A stretch of DNA of 64,000 nucleotides from Dysidea avara. Its lineage: Eukaryota > Porifera > Demospongiae > Dictyoceratida > Dysideidae. The notes under the pieces were generated by a model that was given only the letters and a program-made list of their open reading frames with translations, was not told the origin of the DNA and did not search any database. The position numbers and the translations under genes are program-made. The stretch spans positions 20,784,368-20,848,367 of the forward strand of contig NC_089280.1 of NCBI RefSeq assembly GCF_963678975.1, written 5' to 3'. Of this stretch, positions 12,251-20,610 are shown piece after piece (the stretch's first letter is position 1; each line of letters begins with the position of its first letter).

Positions 12251-12572
12251 TCTAATCAAAAACAGCTAAGCTGTAAAAAAGGTGTGGCCCCCAAAAAGGC
12301 CATGGTGAAAAAAGTTGTGAAATCCAAGGTGGCGGCCAAGAAATGGATGTGATGGTAGGTTAATGGTTAAAATTTTAATAACGACAATTCAGGTGAATTT
12401 TGTGCCAAGACCAAGCAGCACCAAATTCACCTGAATTGTCGTTATTAAAATTTTTACCATTAACCTACCATCACATCCATTTCTTGGCCGCCACCTTGGA
12501 TTTCACATCTTTTTTCACCATGGCCTTTTTGGGGGCCACACCTTTTTTACAGCTTAGCTGTTTTTGATTAGA
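12251..12572. repeat. Subterminal foldback of element B
   Basis: The inverted arms begin TCTAATCAAAAACAGCTAAG at 12251 and end with its complement at 12572. The arms meet around a few dozen bases near 12410, so almost the whole segment can fold on itself. Confidence 0.8.
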
Positions 12573-12607
12573 TAATAATTACAAGGGGTAGCTATAAAGA
12601 GTACAAG

Positions 12608-13901
12608 TTAAAGAATAAAATAGTTTGTAGGAGCTGGAATGTTTAAACATTTGGAACAGGGGCAACGGAAATAAAAAGTACATAGATTATTACTGTCAAA
12701 ATTGTTAACAAAATGATTCCAAAAATAATTCCTGAGTTTGAATTTGATAGTTAGGAGGGTTTGGGATAGGTCAATTAATGGTAAGCTGTTCCACAATCTG
12801 GGTATACGGTAGAAGTAGGAATTCATTACACTGTTTTTAGATGCTATCATGTGTCTGAGTTTGTAACCTGCTGATCTTGTGGGTCTAGAGATAAATTCTA
12901 CAAAGTTTAATATGTTGAACTTTTCAGATGGAAATTTTACTGATATAAAAAAACATGATGTCAGCTAAATCGTACATATACATCAGTGGAAGAAGTTTCA
13001 GTCTCAAAAGCCTTTCTTTGTAGTTACTGGTGTAGTTGTTAAGAATATATTTGGTTGCCCTCCTTTGTACTCTTTCTAACAGTTCAATATCAGATAGTAA
13101 ATATGGTTTCCACAAGCAAGAACAATACATTAAAGTAGATCTAATCATTGAAACATACAGATTCTTCCTAGTCTCCAAACAGTAACTGTCCTTAAATATG
13201 CGGCGAAGTAATCCAAAAGATTTATAAGCTTTAGAAGTAATGTTTTGATAGTGTAATCTCCATGATAAACTATCAGAGAAATAGATACCAAGATCTTTAC
13301 AGCTACCAGAGCAAGGAATGGTATTTCCATTGATGGTATAAAATGAAGTAAATATGTTGTGATAACGTAAAAATATAAATTTTGGAACACTGAAGGCAAG
13401 GTTACTGTTATTACTCCAATGAGAAACTGATGACAAATCTTCTTGAAATCTATGGATGTCCAACTCAGACTTTATTTTCATAAAGCACTTTGTATCATCA
13501 GCAAAAACAAACATATTGGATGAATGAATAGCAGAGGGAAGGTCATTAATGTAAATTAGAAAGAGTAAGGGGCCACGTATACTCCCCTGTGGTACACCTG
13601 ACAATACGGGTAAGCAATTAGACAAACAGTTGTTGATAAAAACACATTGTACCCTATTGCATAGGTATGATTTAAACCACTTCCAAAGAGTTCCAGTAAT
13701 CCCAATGTTCCAGAGTTTCACCAATAGTTGATTGTGCGGCACACTGTCAAAAGCCTTTCGAAAGTCTATGTGAACAACGTCCACTTCATCCTTGGAAGTT
13801 ATCAGTTGGTGGTGATATAAAAGTAATTGTTGTAGGGTTGATGAGATACTCTGGAAACCAAATTGACAAGGGGTAATACACTTAGCTACAGTACCAATCA
13901 T
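12608..13901 (-). pseudogene. LINE ORF2 reverse transcriptase fragment
   Basis: The minus-strand reading covers the RT palm: FGFQSISSTLQQLLLY, DFRKAFDSVPH, LSGVPQGS, LLFLIYINDLP, FADDTK. It continues to a C-terminus ending LCTFYFRCPCSKC (12608-12850), which matches the C-terminal Cys motif of the LINE at 20611-23466. The two readings are separated by stop codons near 12850-12924, and the endonuclease and the start of RT are missing. It is the coding remnant of the LINE nested in Helitron-like element A, related to but clearly diverged from the full copy. Confidence 0.85.
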
Positions 13902-13918
13902 TTTAACATATATCAGGT

Positions 13919-14883
13919 CTTCTAACAGGTCTGTAGCTGAACTCTCTATTAGGTACCTTCTTCTAGCTGATCTGACTACAGGGTGACTTGTTTGTAGCTA
14001 AATTCCCTACAGAATAACTTGCAATGTAATGTAATTGAGTAAATTATAAATGCAGCTGAATGCTTTATTAGGGTGACTGTTCTATTAGAGTATCTCGATC
14101 TCGCATTCGCTACACGTAGTTGCCTTTCGAATCATAACTCAGTGATTTGTAATCCGATTCTTCTGCACTACTGCAAGGACTTTCTATGATGATTATTCCA
14201 GCTACATACTGATTTTCAGCTCGTTGCTCTAAGCGGTTTGCCTGGTAGACACAAAAACTAATAGTTTTTTTATTCATAAAAATCGATCGCGTAATTTTGA
14301 CACAGGTTGGATTTTGTGTCATATCTCCATGGTCTTTATTCCGATTCCTTTCAAACCACAAAAAGGCACTCCTACGATGGTTGCTCCATCTACATATCAA
14401 TTGTCAACTGATTCCTCCAAGGGGTTTACCCTGTATGGCGTGACAGACCTTCGACTTTATTTTACGCAAATAATCGGTCATAACTCCGTGAATTTTCATC
14501 GGATTCCTACCAAAATTGGTACGGAGATCCGCCTTAATAAGCCCTTTACGTGTGCCAAATTTCAGCCCAATCCGAGTACGCATTCGTGTTTTAAGGCGAA
14601 TTTTGCGAAGTGTGCGAAATGAAGATGAAGAAAAAAACGAAGAAATTAAAACGAAATTTTGTTCACTATAGTATCTCGGAAATGGCTGGAGCGATATTCT
14701 TCAAATTTGGTATGTAGACTCCCCTAACTGGGCGGAACATCTCTAGCAAATTTGGTTCCAACCGGATTAGGGATCACAGAGCTACATAGGTGTGAAAAAT
14801 GCGTTTTCTTTCTTCCTGTTAATATACTCACGGTGTGGCGCGCCGACTTCTTGGGTTGCACGACACACTACCGTGTGTCTTGA
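13919..14883 (+). repeat. 3' portion of Helitron-like element A
   Basis: About three minisatellite units, then a ~870-bp tail that includes ATAACTTGCAATGTAAT and CTATTAGAGTATCTCGATC, and the terminal hairpin at 14861-14880. The tail matches 46520-47371 on the same strand, and 8882-9040, 6689-7387 and 40236-41110 in inverse orientation. The 102-aa open frame at 14314-14622 recurs in frame in some other copies, but with substitutions and stops, so I do not call it a gene. Confidence 0.75.
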
Positions 14884-14945
14884 TCTCTTATGGCCTTCTT
14901 GTGCATGTACATTTCATTGTACTATCATTTAGATGAGTTATTCTA

Positions 14946-15245
14946 ACAAGTACACAGAAAAATTTGGAATTTTCAACTAGAGTAGTGACCATAACACATT
15001 GATAAAAATTACTGAAACAAGCTGGAATAGTGCACGATATTAATTCACAGTAAAACAATAAGAAGTGTTATATCCCTACTATGCATTTCCATCATGATAT
15101 CTTGAGCACAGTAGGGATATAACACTTCTTATTGTTTTACTGTGAATTAATATTGTGCATTACTCCAGCTTGTTTCAGTACTTTTTATTGATGTGTTATG
15201 GTCCCTACTCTAGTTGAAAATTCCAAATTTTTCTGTGTACTTGTT
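14946..15245. mobile_element. Palindromic MITE, TACACAGAAAAATTTGG family, copy 1
   Basis: Arms of about 140 bp pair almost throughout, from ACACAGAAAAATTTGGAATT and CTAGAGTAG to AACAATAAGAAGTGTTATA. A second copy lies at 38269-38510. Both are followed by the same AT-rich spacer and 160-bp repeat units, so the palindrome may be the head of a larger repeat. Confidence 0.75.
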
Positions 15246-15259
15246 TGTAAATTTTTTTT

Positions 15260-15475
15260 TTGTAAATAATAATTATGACTGGTGAACCCACACAACTGCA
15301 TCTGAAATGGCACCGCACGCCCCAATTATCGTCAGAAAAGTGAAGTATCCATTACGCTTCATTGTCAGCTATGTTCAACCTGTTACACAGCATTTCGAAT
15401 CACAAACTGTTTGAAAAGCACCTCTGCAATCCACGCATGCCGAAAGAAAGAAATGGCGCCGCGCACCCCAGTTAT
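15260..15475. repeat. ~160-bp dispersed repeat unit
   Basis: The segment contains TATGACTGGTGAACCC, CATTACGCTTCATTGTCAGC and GTTTGAAAAGCACCTCTGCA. The same unit occurs in tandem at 38540-38880 and as a fragment at 16935-17040. It is interrupted at 15476 by a MITE. Confidence 0.65.
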
Positions 15476-15848
15476 TAGTCTCGCGCAGCCAGACCACTAT
15501 TTCTTCCCACGGCATTTATCGATTAGAGATTATAAGCGCCTGCTCGAAATAGGGTCTGGTACACTTCCAATAGGCCAGTTGTGACAGCACTCGGCAGGAA
15601 TGTGAGGTGTCGATTACGCCGCTCGAAAAGGCGTTAACAAGCACACGTAAGAATTCGCCATTGCATGCTGGTTCTTTTTAATTTAAATTTTAAGGGTGCA
15701 TTATCACACGAACACCTATGAATTCTAATCGAGGTGCTGTCACAACTGGCCTATTGGAAGTGTACCAGATCCTATTTCGAGCAGGCGCTTATAATCTCTA
15801 ATCGATAAGCGCCGTGGGGAGAAATAGTGGCCTGGCTGCGCGAGACTA
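15476..15848. mobile_element. Mutator-like MITE with 9-bp target duplication
   Basis: The 373-bp palindromic element starts TAGTCTCGCGCAGCC and ends with its complement, with ~110-bp inverted arms. CCCAGTTAT at 15467-15475 is repeated at 15849-15857. The same repeat without the insertion is visible near 38745. Long inverted arms with a 9-bp duplication are typical of Mutator-like non-autonomous elements; the superfamily call is inference. Confidence 0.85.
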
Positions 15849-16000
15849 CCCAGTTATATCAATTATTGTCTGAAAAGAATTTAAAAAAAAAAATAAATAA
15901 GAGAGTTTACAAAAGGTGTAAATGAAACACACGTACGCACTGAAAACTACACCATACTACTACTTATTACCTAACTATATATTTATTACTAGCTACGTAC

Positions 16001-16934
16001 TTAACCAATGTCAAAGTCAGGAAATTCGTCCTCAGTAGTAAGTGAATACTGGCGGAGTATCATTTTCGCATTGTACCTCCACAAAGTCACAGACAGTTGC
16101 AGGAGAAGTTGGCGCCTAGCAAACTTTCGAGGTAAACTGTTTCTAACAGTTGTTCTGTCAGCTATGGATCCTAACATTGATAGGGCATATGGTGACCAAA
16201 CATGAAAGGTCTCACATACAAGAGGGATAAAATCTCCTCCATTATCACTCACAATGTCCTGGTATTAAGTGTCCTTAGCTATCTCACCGCGGCCACCCCA
16301 GCCTGAGAAGAAGCAGAAGAAAGATATGATCAAAATAGGAAGGACGACCAAGATGAAAATCAGGGTGGTATATGTCACCAGGAAGAGATTGGTTAGATGA
16401 AATTCCTTGCTCTCTAAGAACACCAGGGTGATCTTGGAGCAAGGCATGGTGTACAATAGACACTAAAGCATTATGACGCTGGATCCTCAAGGGACCATGA
16501 GAGCACCCCAGCAGATGATCACCAAACTGGTCAATCACAGATAGACAAGTACAGAGAGGTAAAGAAGGGAACAAAGGAATGCCAAGCCACAAACGTAAAG
16601 TTATAGTAAAATCGTGAGGAGGAATAGCTAGACCCAAAGCAGGCTGTGGTAGTGCTTTAAGCCAACCACTGCTGGTGCCAGAAGAATGTGATAAAGCACA
16701 CAGACGTGCTTGATCACGAATAGTGGAACTGCTTACAAGCTGTTTAAAAAGTGAAACATCTAAAAAGGCTTGAAGGTCAGTTTGAGAGGAATTATGCAAC
16801 ACAGAAACAGACATATCTTCAAAGAAAGCAAGGGAACAATTCTCCCCTGGAAATGGCATAAAAGCATCAAAAGTTTCCACTAAACGTGACAGTAAAATAT
16901 GGGCAGAATTACACTGAGGACCCCACAAATGCAA
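16001..16934 (-). pseudogene. C-terminal part of a reverse-transcriptase element (family 1)
   Basis: The minus strand from 16934 reads a partial polyprotein C-terminus. It has LRLWLGIPLF, CTC..., a DQFGDHLLGC zinc-binding motif with RHN (Cys-His spacing as in zinc/endonuclease tails of site-specific LINEs), then HPDFHLGRPSYFD. In a shifted frame (16001-16252) it continues with FIPLVCETFHVWSP...RKFARRQLLLQLSVTLWRYNAKMI. A frameshift near 16270-16290 separates the two. The reverse transcriptase itself is absent. The order resembles RT elements abundant in sponge and cnidarian genomes. Confidence 0.65.
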
Positions 16935-17040
16935 GATGAAAGTGAAGTATCCATTACGCTTCGTTGTCAGCTATATTCAATCCATTACACAGCAGTATGA
17001 ATCAAGAACAGTTTGAAAAGCACCTCTAGTATCAAAATAG
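16935..17040. repeat. Fragment of the ~160-bp dispersed repeat
   Basis: Shares GAAGTATCCATTACGCTTCG and GTTTGAAAAGCACCTCT with 15260-15475 and 38540-38880. It ends where the poly(T) of the next element begins, so that element landed in or beside it. Confidence 0.6.
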
Positions 17041-17908
17041 CTTTTTTTTTTTTTTTTTTTTTTTAAAGAAAGAAGAACCGGCCCAAGTTGGCACTCCGAT
17101 CCACCACACTCTACTCTATGCTAAGATGTTCTATAAAATGGGTTTAGCCTATTCCTACACCTACAGAGCTACTGAAACAGAACCTACAGAACACAGAATA
17201 GAAAAAAAAGGAAATGGGGCTTAAACGGCCCCAATACGCCCCTCCCCCAGTGCAAGGTCAACTGATGCTGGAACATGACCCTTAAAGGGATGACCAGAGG
17301 AGGAGCGAGAACCCCTTATGCACATGATGGCAGAGTGCAATAAGGAGAAGCCAAGACGGCAGTGAAGCCAGCTCATCACCCTACAGTAGGGTGATTTCCA
17401 CTTACAAGATAGGAGGAAGGCCAGGCGCTTGTAAGCCACAGTGGTGGAGGCACCCATGCCTTCAGAAGTTGAAAAAACAAGAGGACTAAAATTACCATGT
17501 TCCACCTCTCGCACTCTCTCCTCATACTGACGGCGCTTCGAAGTTTCTTGCTGGCGATAGGGATTACAACGGTTTGAAGGAGCATAAGGGTTAAATATTC
17601 TAACATCAAAAAAGGTAGGTTCAAACCGAGAACCCCAGAATCCAGGCCTTGATGTCCACTGAAGCGAGCACCGACATCTTGGTTAGCTGTACGTAGGGAG
17701 AGAGATTCACCACTCAAGGGTGAAGGGGAGGTTCAGTAGATACATCATGACAAACCTCTGACATTAATTCTGCAGTCAAATCTCGGATGTCATTGTGGCG
17801 GATGGCAGGGAAGGCTCCGTTCGGACAGCTGAGAGCATGTTCAATGTTGTTGGATCTGCCACAGACACAGCTGACAGGAAGATTCTTATGGGGTGCCATT
17901 TGTCTCAA
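17041..17908 (-). mobile_element. Truncated reverse-transcriptase element with poly(A) tail (family 2)
   Basis: On the minus strand a coding remnant (17908-17221) is followed by ~155 bp of 3' UTR and a poly(A) run (poly(T) at about 17041-17064). Coding motifs are CVCGRSNNIEHALSC with RHNDIRDLTAE (zinc/HN motif), then in another frame ARxDVAMKGFWGSRF...FFDVRIF, then REVEHGNFSPLVFS, RLAFLLS and HSAIMCIRGSRSS. At least one frameshift lies between 17717 and 17514. The same protein end is found at 30435-31165. The poly(A) tail and 5' truncation argue for target-primed, non-LTR-type integration. Confidence 0.7.
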
Positions 17909-18296
17909 AAACCCAAAAATTGAGATCTAAACCAAATATCGTCGATATTTACTAAACATCGACGACATTTAGCTAAATATCGACGACATTTGCTAAACAT
18001 CGACGACATTTACTAAACATCGATGACATTTACTAAACATTGACGACATTTGCTAAACATCGATGACATTTGCTAAACATCGACGATATTCAGCAACTCA
18101 GCTGCTTTCGCGTTTTAATTTTTTGCAGATCCTTTACTATAATAATATTATAGGCGCGTACATTACTAATAATTGCTGATTAGCTGCTTGCGACTGTAGA
18201 TGAATCATCTGTGGTACTACGTGACTCATTACGCATTAGGACCTCCTTTAATGCTGCGCATCTATTAAGGTCAATGTTGCTGTGTTGGCGACGAGT
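17893..18296. mobile_element. Element with CG-rich 20-bp minisatellite, copy 1
   Basis: The element begins near GCCATTTGTCTCAAAAACCC, carries the array at 17935-18085, then TTTCGCGTTTTAATTTT, a segment with GATTAGCTGCTTG, and ends near TGTTGGCGACGAG. An inverted second copy lies at 27280-27770. Termini and class are unresolved. Confidence 0.6.
17935..18085. repeat. ~20-bp minisatellite AAACATCGACGACATTTGCT
   Basis: About eight tandem units with two alternating variants (TTTACT or TTTGCT at the end). It keeps one or two CpG per unit in a CpG-poor setting. The inverted counterpart is at 27530-27725. Confidence 0.85.
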
Positions 18297-18297
18297 T

Positions 18298-19018
18298 ATT
18301 TTTATTATTATTAATACTTTACAATACAGTAAACGTATTGAGGGTCAACCAACAACCCGTGTTGGCAGCCCGAAAAAGTTAAAACTTAATTTACTTAATT
18401 ACAAAACTAAAGTACGGAGAAATTGCTAGATAAACCTACGTTATAACAATTACTACATCTGCAACAAAAATGATACGTACAAGGATTGTCAGCTGAAAAA
18501 TGAAGTGTGAAGTGTTGATGTAGATACTTGTAGATGTTGACTTTAATGACTGATAGTGGCTGGCTTAGATCGATGGATGGTAATTTATTCCACAGTCTTG
18601 ATATTCTGTTGAAATAGAAGTTCCTGGTGTAATTGTTAGAAGTGTAGACTTGCACGAGTTTATTATTAGACGATGATCTGGTGTTTGCAGTGCTAAAAGA
18701 AACATGATCATATATATTAAAATGGTTGGAAGGCTGCTTTAGAGCTTTGATGAAAAACATGATGTCATAGAAATCCAGTGTATACATTAAAGGCAATAGA
18801 TCTAGTTTGAGGAGACGAGTATGATAGCTAGATTCATAGTCTTTAAGGATGAATTTAGTTGCTTGTCGCTGAATCTTTTCTAGGGTAATAGTGTCCTTGG
18901 TCAAGTATGGATTCCACAGCTGAGAGCAATAAGTTAACTGAGATCGAACAAGAGTTATGTAGGGTTGGACTGAGAGGAAGGAGCTCATCTGTGAGGATAA
19001 GAGGTATGGGGTTAGCCT
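18298..19018 (-). pseudogene. 5'-truncated LINE 3' end (CR1/L2-like)
   Basis: The minus-strand frame 18988-18407 reads ITLVRSQLTYCSQLWNPYL, then KFILKDYESSYHTRLL...LLPLMY, then RNFYFNRISRLWNKLPSIDL, and a CCRCSNC C-terminus. This matches the last ~180 residues of the LINE ORF2 ending at 23466. Its 3' UTR has the GCTGCCAACA...TGTTGG hairpin and ends TGTAAAGTATTAATAATAAT. The short frame itself is open, but endonuclease and RT are missing. The bases from 18988 to 19018 may be flank. Confidence 0.85.
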
Positions 19019-19479
19019 CTAAAGCTGTAAATGTGACAGCATGTACACTGCACGTTTTTCGCTTTTCAATGTTCCAGTGACAGAACTCAGAGGCAGACTC
19101 TCACGTGAACGAGGGTCTAGAGACTCTATATCATACAGGATTTGTGCACAATGACAGCTACATACGTATTTTAATTTGTGCATGCGTGGTGTATGTTGGG
19201 TTGCCTTGTGTGGCCAGACCAATTGGGTAGGGAGAAGAAGGGATCTAGTACAGTTCAAATCTTGGTTTATACTGGTCTTGACACTACCCATTTACATGTA
19301 GTGTTATTACGTGGCAATTTAAATTAGTTGTTTCATGGGCTTGACTAACCCAGGTGAATAACCACCTAACATATCTTCAAAACCTAGCTCAAAAATGCAC
19401 TATATGTATATGGCTAGGGTCTTCCTCTTCTTCCCTTGAAGAGTTTAAGACCCGGGAACTGCATCTTTTTGTGTTTATT
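19019..19479. other. No gene seen; possible LINE 5' leader
   Basis: No recognisable frame. The 5' boundary of the following LINE is not visible; the GTCCCAGTCGA...TCGACTGGGA inverted repeat at about 19496-19520 is probably in its 5' UTR. Confidence 0.35.
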
Positions 19480-19567
19480 TTGTGTTACTCTACCCGTCCC
19501 AGTCGAATTATCGACTGGGATAGTCGCCAGCCTCGCCAGAAGACATTTTTAGACGTAAACTTTTGGA

Positions 19568-19876
19568 GTGGAAACTATGGCAACCCCTCGAAAACCCAAG
19601 AGGAAGCTGGCAGGAAGCTCTCCGCCCAAAAGAAAATCTAAAAACGTCAAGAACAGTGAAGCCGACTGCATAGTCTGCGAAGAAGCGATCTTGGAGCCTG
19701 GCGAAAATTCTGATGGTGATGAAGTCGTATTCTGTGAAGGTGACTGTCAAGGCTGGATCCACAGAAAATGCGCGGGCCTGACCCGTCCAGCATTTCTCAA
19801 ACTAGGTGAGTCTGACTCTCAGTACTTATGCTCTCATTGTATGCTGGTTAACCAAAACAGTGAAATAAACAATTAA
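19568..19876 (+). CDS. LINE ORF1a, PHD-finger protein
   Basis: 102 aa starting MATPRKPKRKLAG with a basic nuclear-localisation-like N-terminus (KRKLAGSSPPKRKSK). It is followed by a PHD zinc finger: C-x2-C (CIVCEEA), C-x3-C (CEGDC), H-x2-C (WIHRKC), C-x2-C (YLCSHC). PHD fingers in the first ORF are known from CR1/L2-type LINEs. The stop codon TAA overlaps the ATG of the next ORF as TAATG, so the second product could arise by termination-reinitiation. Alternatively, a frameshift split one longer ORF1. Confidence 0.8.
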   Translation: METMATPRKPKRKLAGSSPPKRKSKNVKNSEADCIVCEEAILEPGENSDGDEVVFCEGDCQGWIHRKCAGLTRPAFLKLGESDSQYLCSHCMLVNQNSEINN

Positions 19877-20610
19877 TGAATACCATTAAAGACCTAAACG
19901 CCAGCATAGTTTCACTTACAGAAACAATCACCTTACTACAGTCATCTGTCAACAACACAAATCAATCAGACCAGACAGCAGGCAACACATCGACATCTCT
20001 TAACATCCCATCAGAAGCCAGTGTCAATACTTCTGCAAATATAACCAATACCAAAGCCAGAAGTACTGACAGAAACCACAACATTGTCATCTATGGTATC
20101 CAGGAGTGCCCTCCAAATATGCCAAGAGTCGCCAGATCTAAACTTGACTTGGAGAAAGTTCTCCCGATCCTTAACACCATCGACACTAGTATTGGTGATA
20201 CTTCAATTAATGACATTCACCGATTGGGAAAATTCTCAGCTGATAACAATCGTCCAAGACCAATACTAGTTAAATTTCTCCGTACACTTGATGCCAGCAC
20301 TGTCTTATTCAACAGAAGCAAAACCAAAAAACCTATCCTGATTAAACCTGACATGACACCTGAAGAGAGAAAGATAGAATCAATCCTTCTTCATGAACGT
20401 TGGAACCTTATTCAACAAGGAATAGACCGTAAGGCTATAAAACTTCGCAACGGTCAGATTCTTATCAACAACAGACTTCATGGCATAGTTACAGACTTCA
20501 AATTTGTTAATTCCTCCAGTGGTTCATCTACTACAAGCTCTACATCTGCTAGTATTGCACCCGACTCTGTCCCTAATCAACAACCCTCTGTTCCTAATCA
20601 AAATCAATGA
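19876..20610 (+). CDS. LINE ORF1b, coiled-coil plus RRM-like protein
   Basis: 244 aa. The N-terminus (MNTIKDLNASIVSLTETITL) has heptad spacing typical of a coiled coil, then a Ser/Asn/Thr-rich linker. Next comes an RRM-like core starting HNIVIYGIQE and continuing DIHRLGK, RPILVKF and a C-terminal region with LRNGQILINNRLHGIV, as in the ORF1 nucleic-acid-binding proteins of L1- and CR1-type elements. It would coat the RNA in the retrotransposition particle. It ends in TGA at 20608-20610, and ORF2 follows in the same frame without a gap. Confidence 0.8.
   Translation: MNTIKDLNASIVSLTETITLLQSSVNNTNQSDQTAGNTSTSLNIPSEASVNTSANITNTKARSTDRNHNIVIYGIQECPPNMPRVARSKLDLEKVLPILNTIDTSIGDTSINDIHRLGKFSADNNRPRPILVKFLRTLDASTVLFNRSKTKKPILIKPDMTPEERKIESILLHERWNLIQQGIDRKAIKLRNGQILINNRLHGIVTDFKFVNSSSGSSTTSSTSASIAPDSVPNQQPSVPNQNQ

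Larger units (their letters stand above)
6689..12572 (-). mobile_element. Helitron-like element B
   Basis: The minus-oriented copy runs from TCAAGACACACGGTAGTGTG at 6689 to ...TTTTTGATTAGA at 12572. Flanks CTACAAA and TAATAATTAC show insertion at A|T inside the LINE 3' UTR with no target duplication. The order is hairpin end, ~700-bp conserved tail (6689-7387 and 8882-9040), a ~3-kb minisatellite, a GCCGGCC-containing link (about 12130-12250) and the foldback (12251-12572). A 1489-bp foldback element interrupts the tail. No protein of its own was found. Confidence 0.75.
5534..13918 (-). mobile_element. 5'-truncated CR1/L2-like LINE, interrupted twice
   Basis: The minus-strand LINE body (about 13918 down to 12573) is followed, beyond the 6689-12572 insertion, by its own 3' UTR. 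That UTR contains the CTACCAGTG...CACTGGTAG hairpin, a TGTAAAGTATTAAT end and an (ATACA)n tail. The LINEs at 18298-19018 and 19480-23612 share this hairpin-plus-tail arrangement, so both parts belong to one copy. A TIR element (5549-6488) lies within the pentamer tail. The LINE lies inside the minisatellite of Helitron-like element A. Confidence 0.75.
4442..14883 (+). mobile_element. Helitron-like element A, split by nested insertions
   Basis: Two plus-oriented pieces form one element. The first (4442-5533) has a TCTAATCC terminus, a foldback and a minisatellite. The second (13919-14883) continues the same minisatellite, then a ~870-bp tail, and ends in the hairpin GACACAC-TACC-GTGTGTC followed by TTGA. 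Outer flanks are ...GATA and TCTC..., giving insertion at A|T without target duplication. The inside is filled by a minus-strand LINE that itself carries further elements. The layout matches the copies at 39901-43636 and 45254-47371. No coding capacity is seen, so it would be non-autonomous. Assignment to Helitrons rests on termini and target behaviour; the TTGA end is not the canonical CTRR and polarity is unproven. Confidence 0.7.

Noticed and set aside
14314-14622. Conserved-looking ~100-aa frame in the tail of the Helitron-like elements (also near 40470-40690 and 46958-47219)
   Set aside because: The frame is open in only some copies and changes strand and frame between them; conservation is at the DNA level from shared ancestry.
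16008-16205. Plus-strand open frame over the RT-element remnant
   Set aside because: Shadow of the minus-strand FIPLVCETFHVWSP reading, which matches the family's C-terminus.
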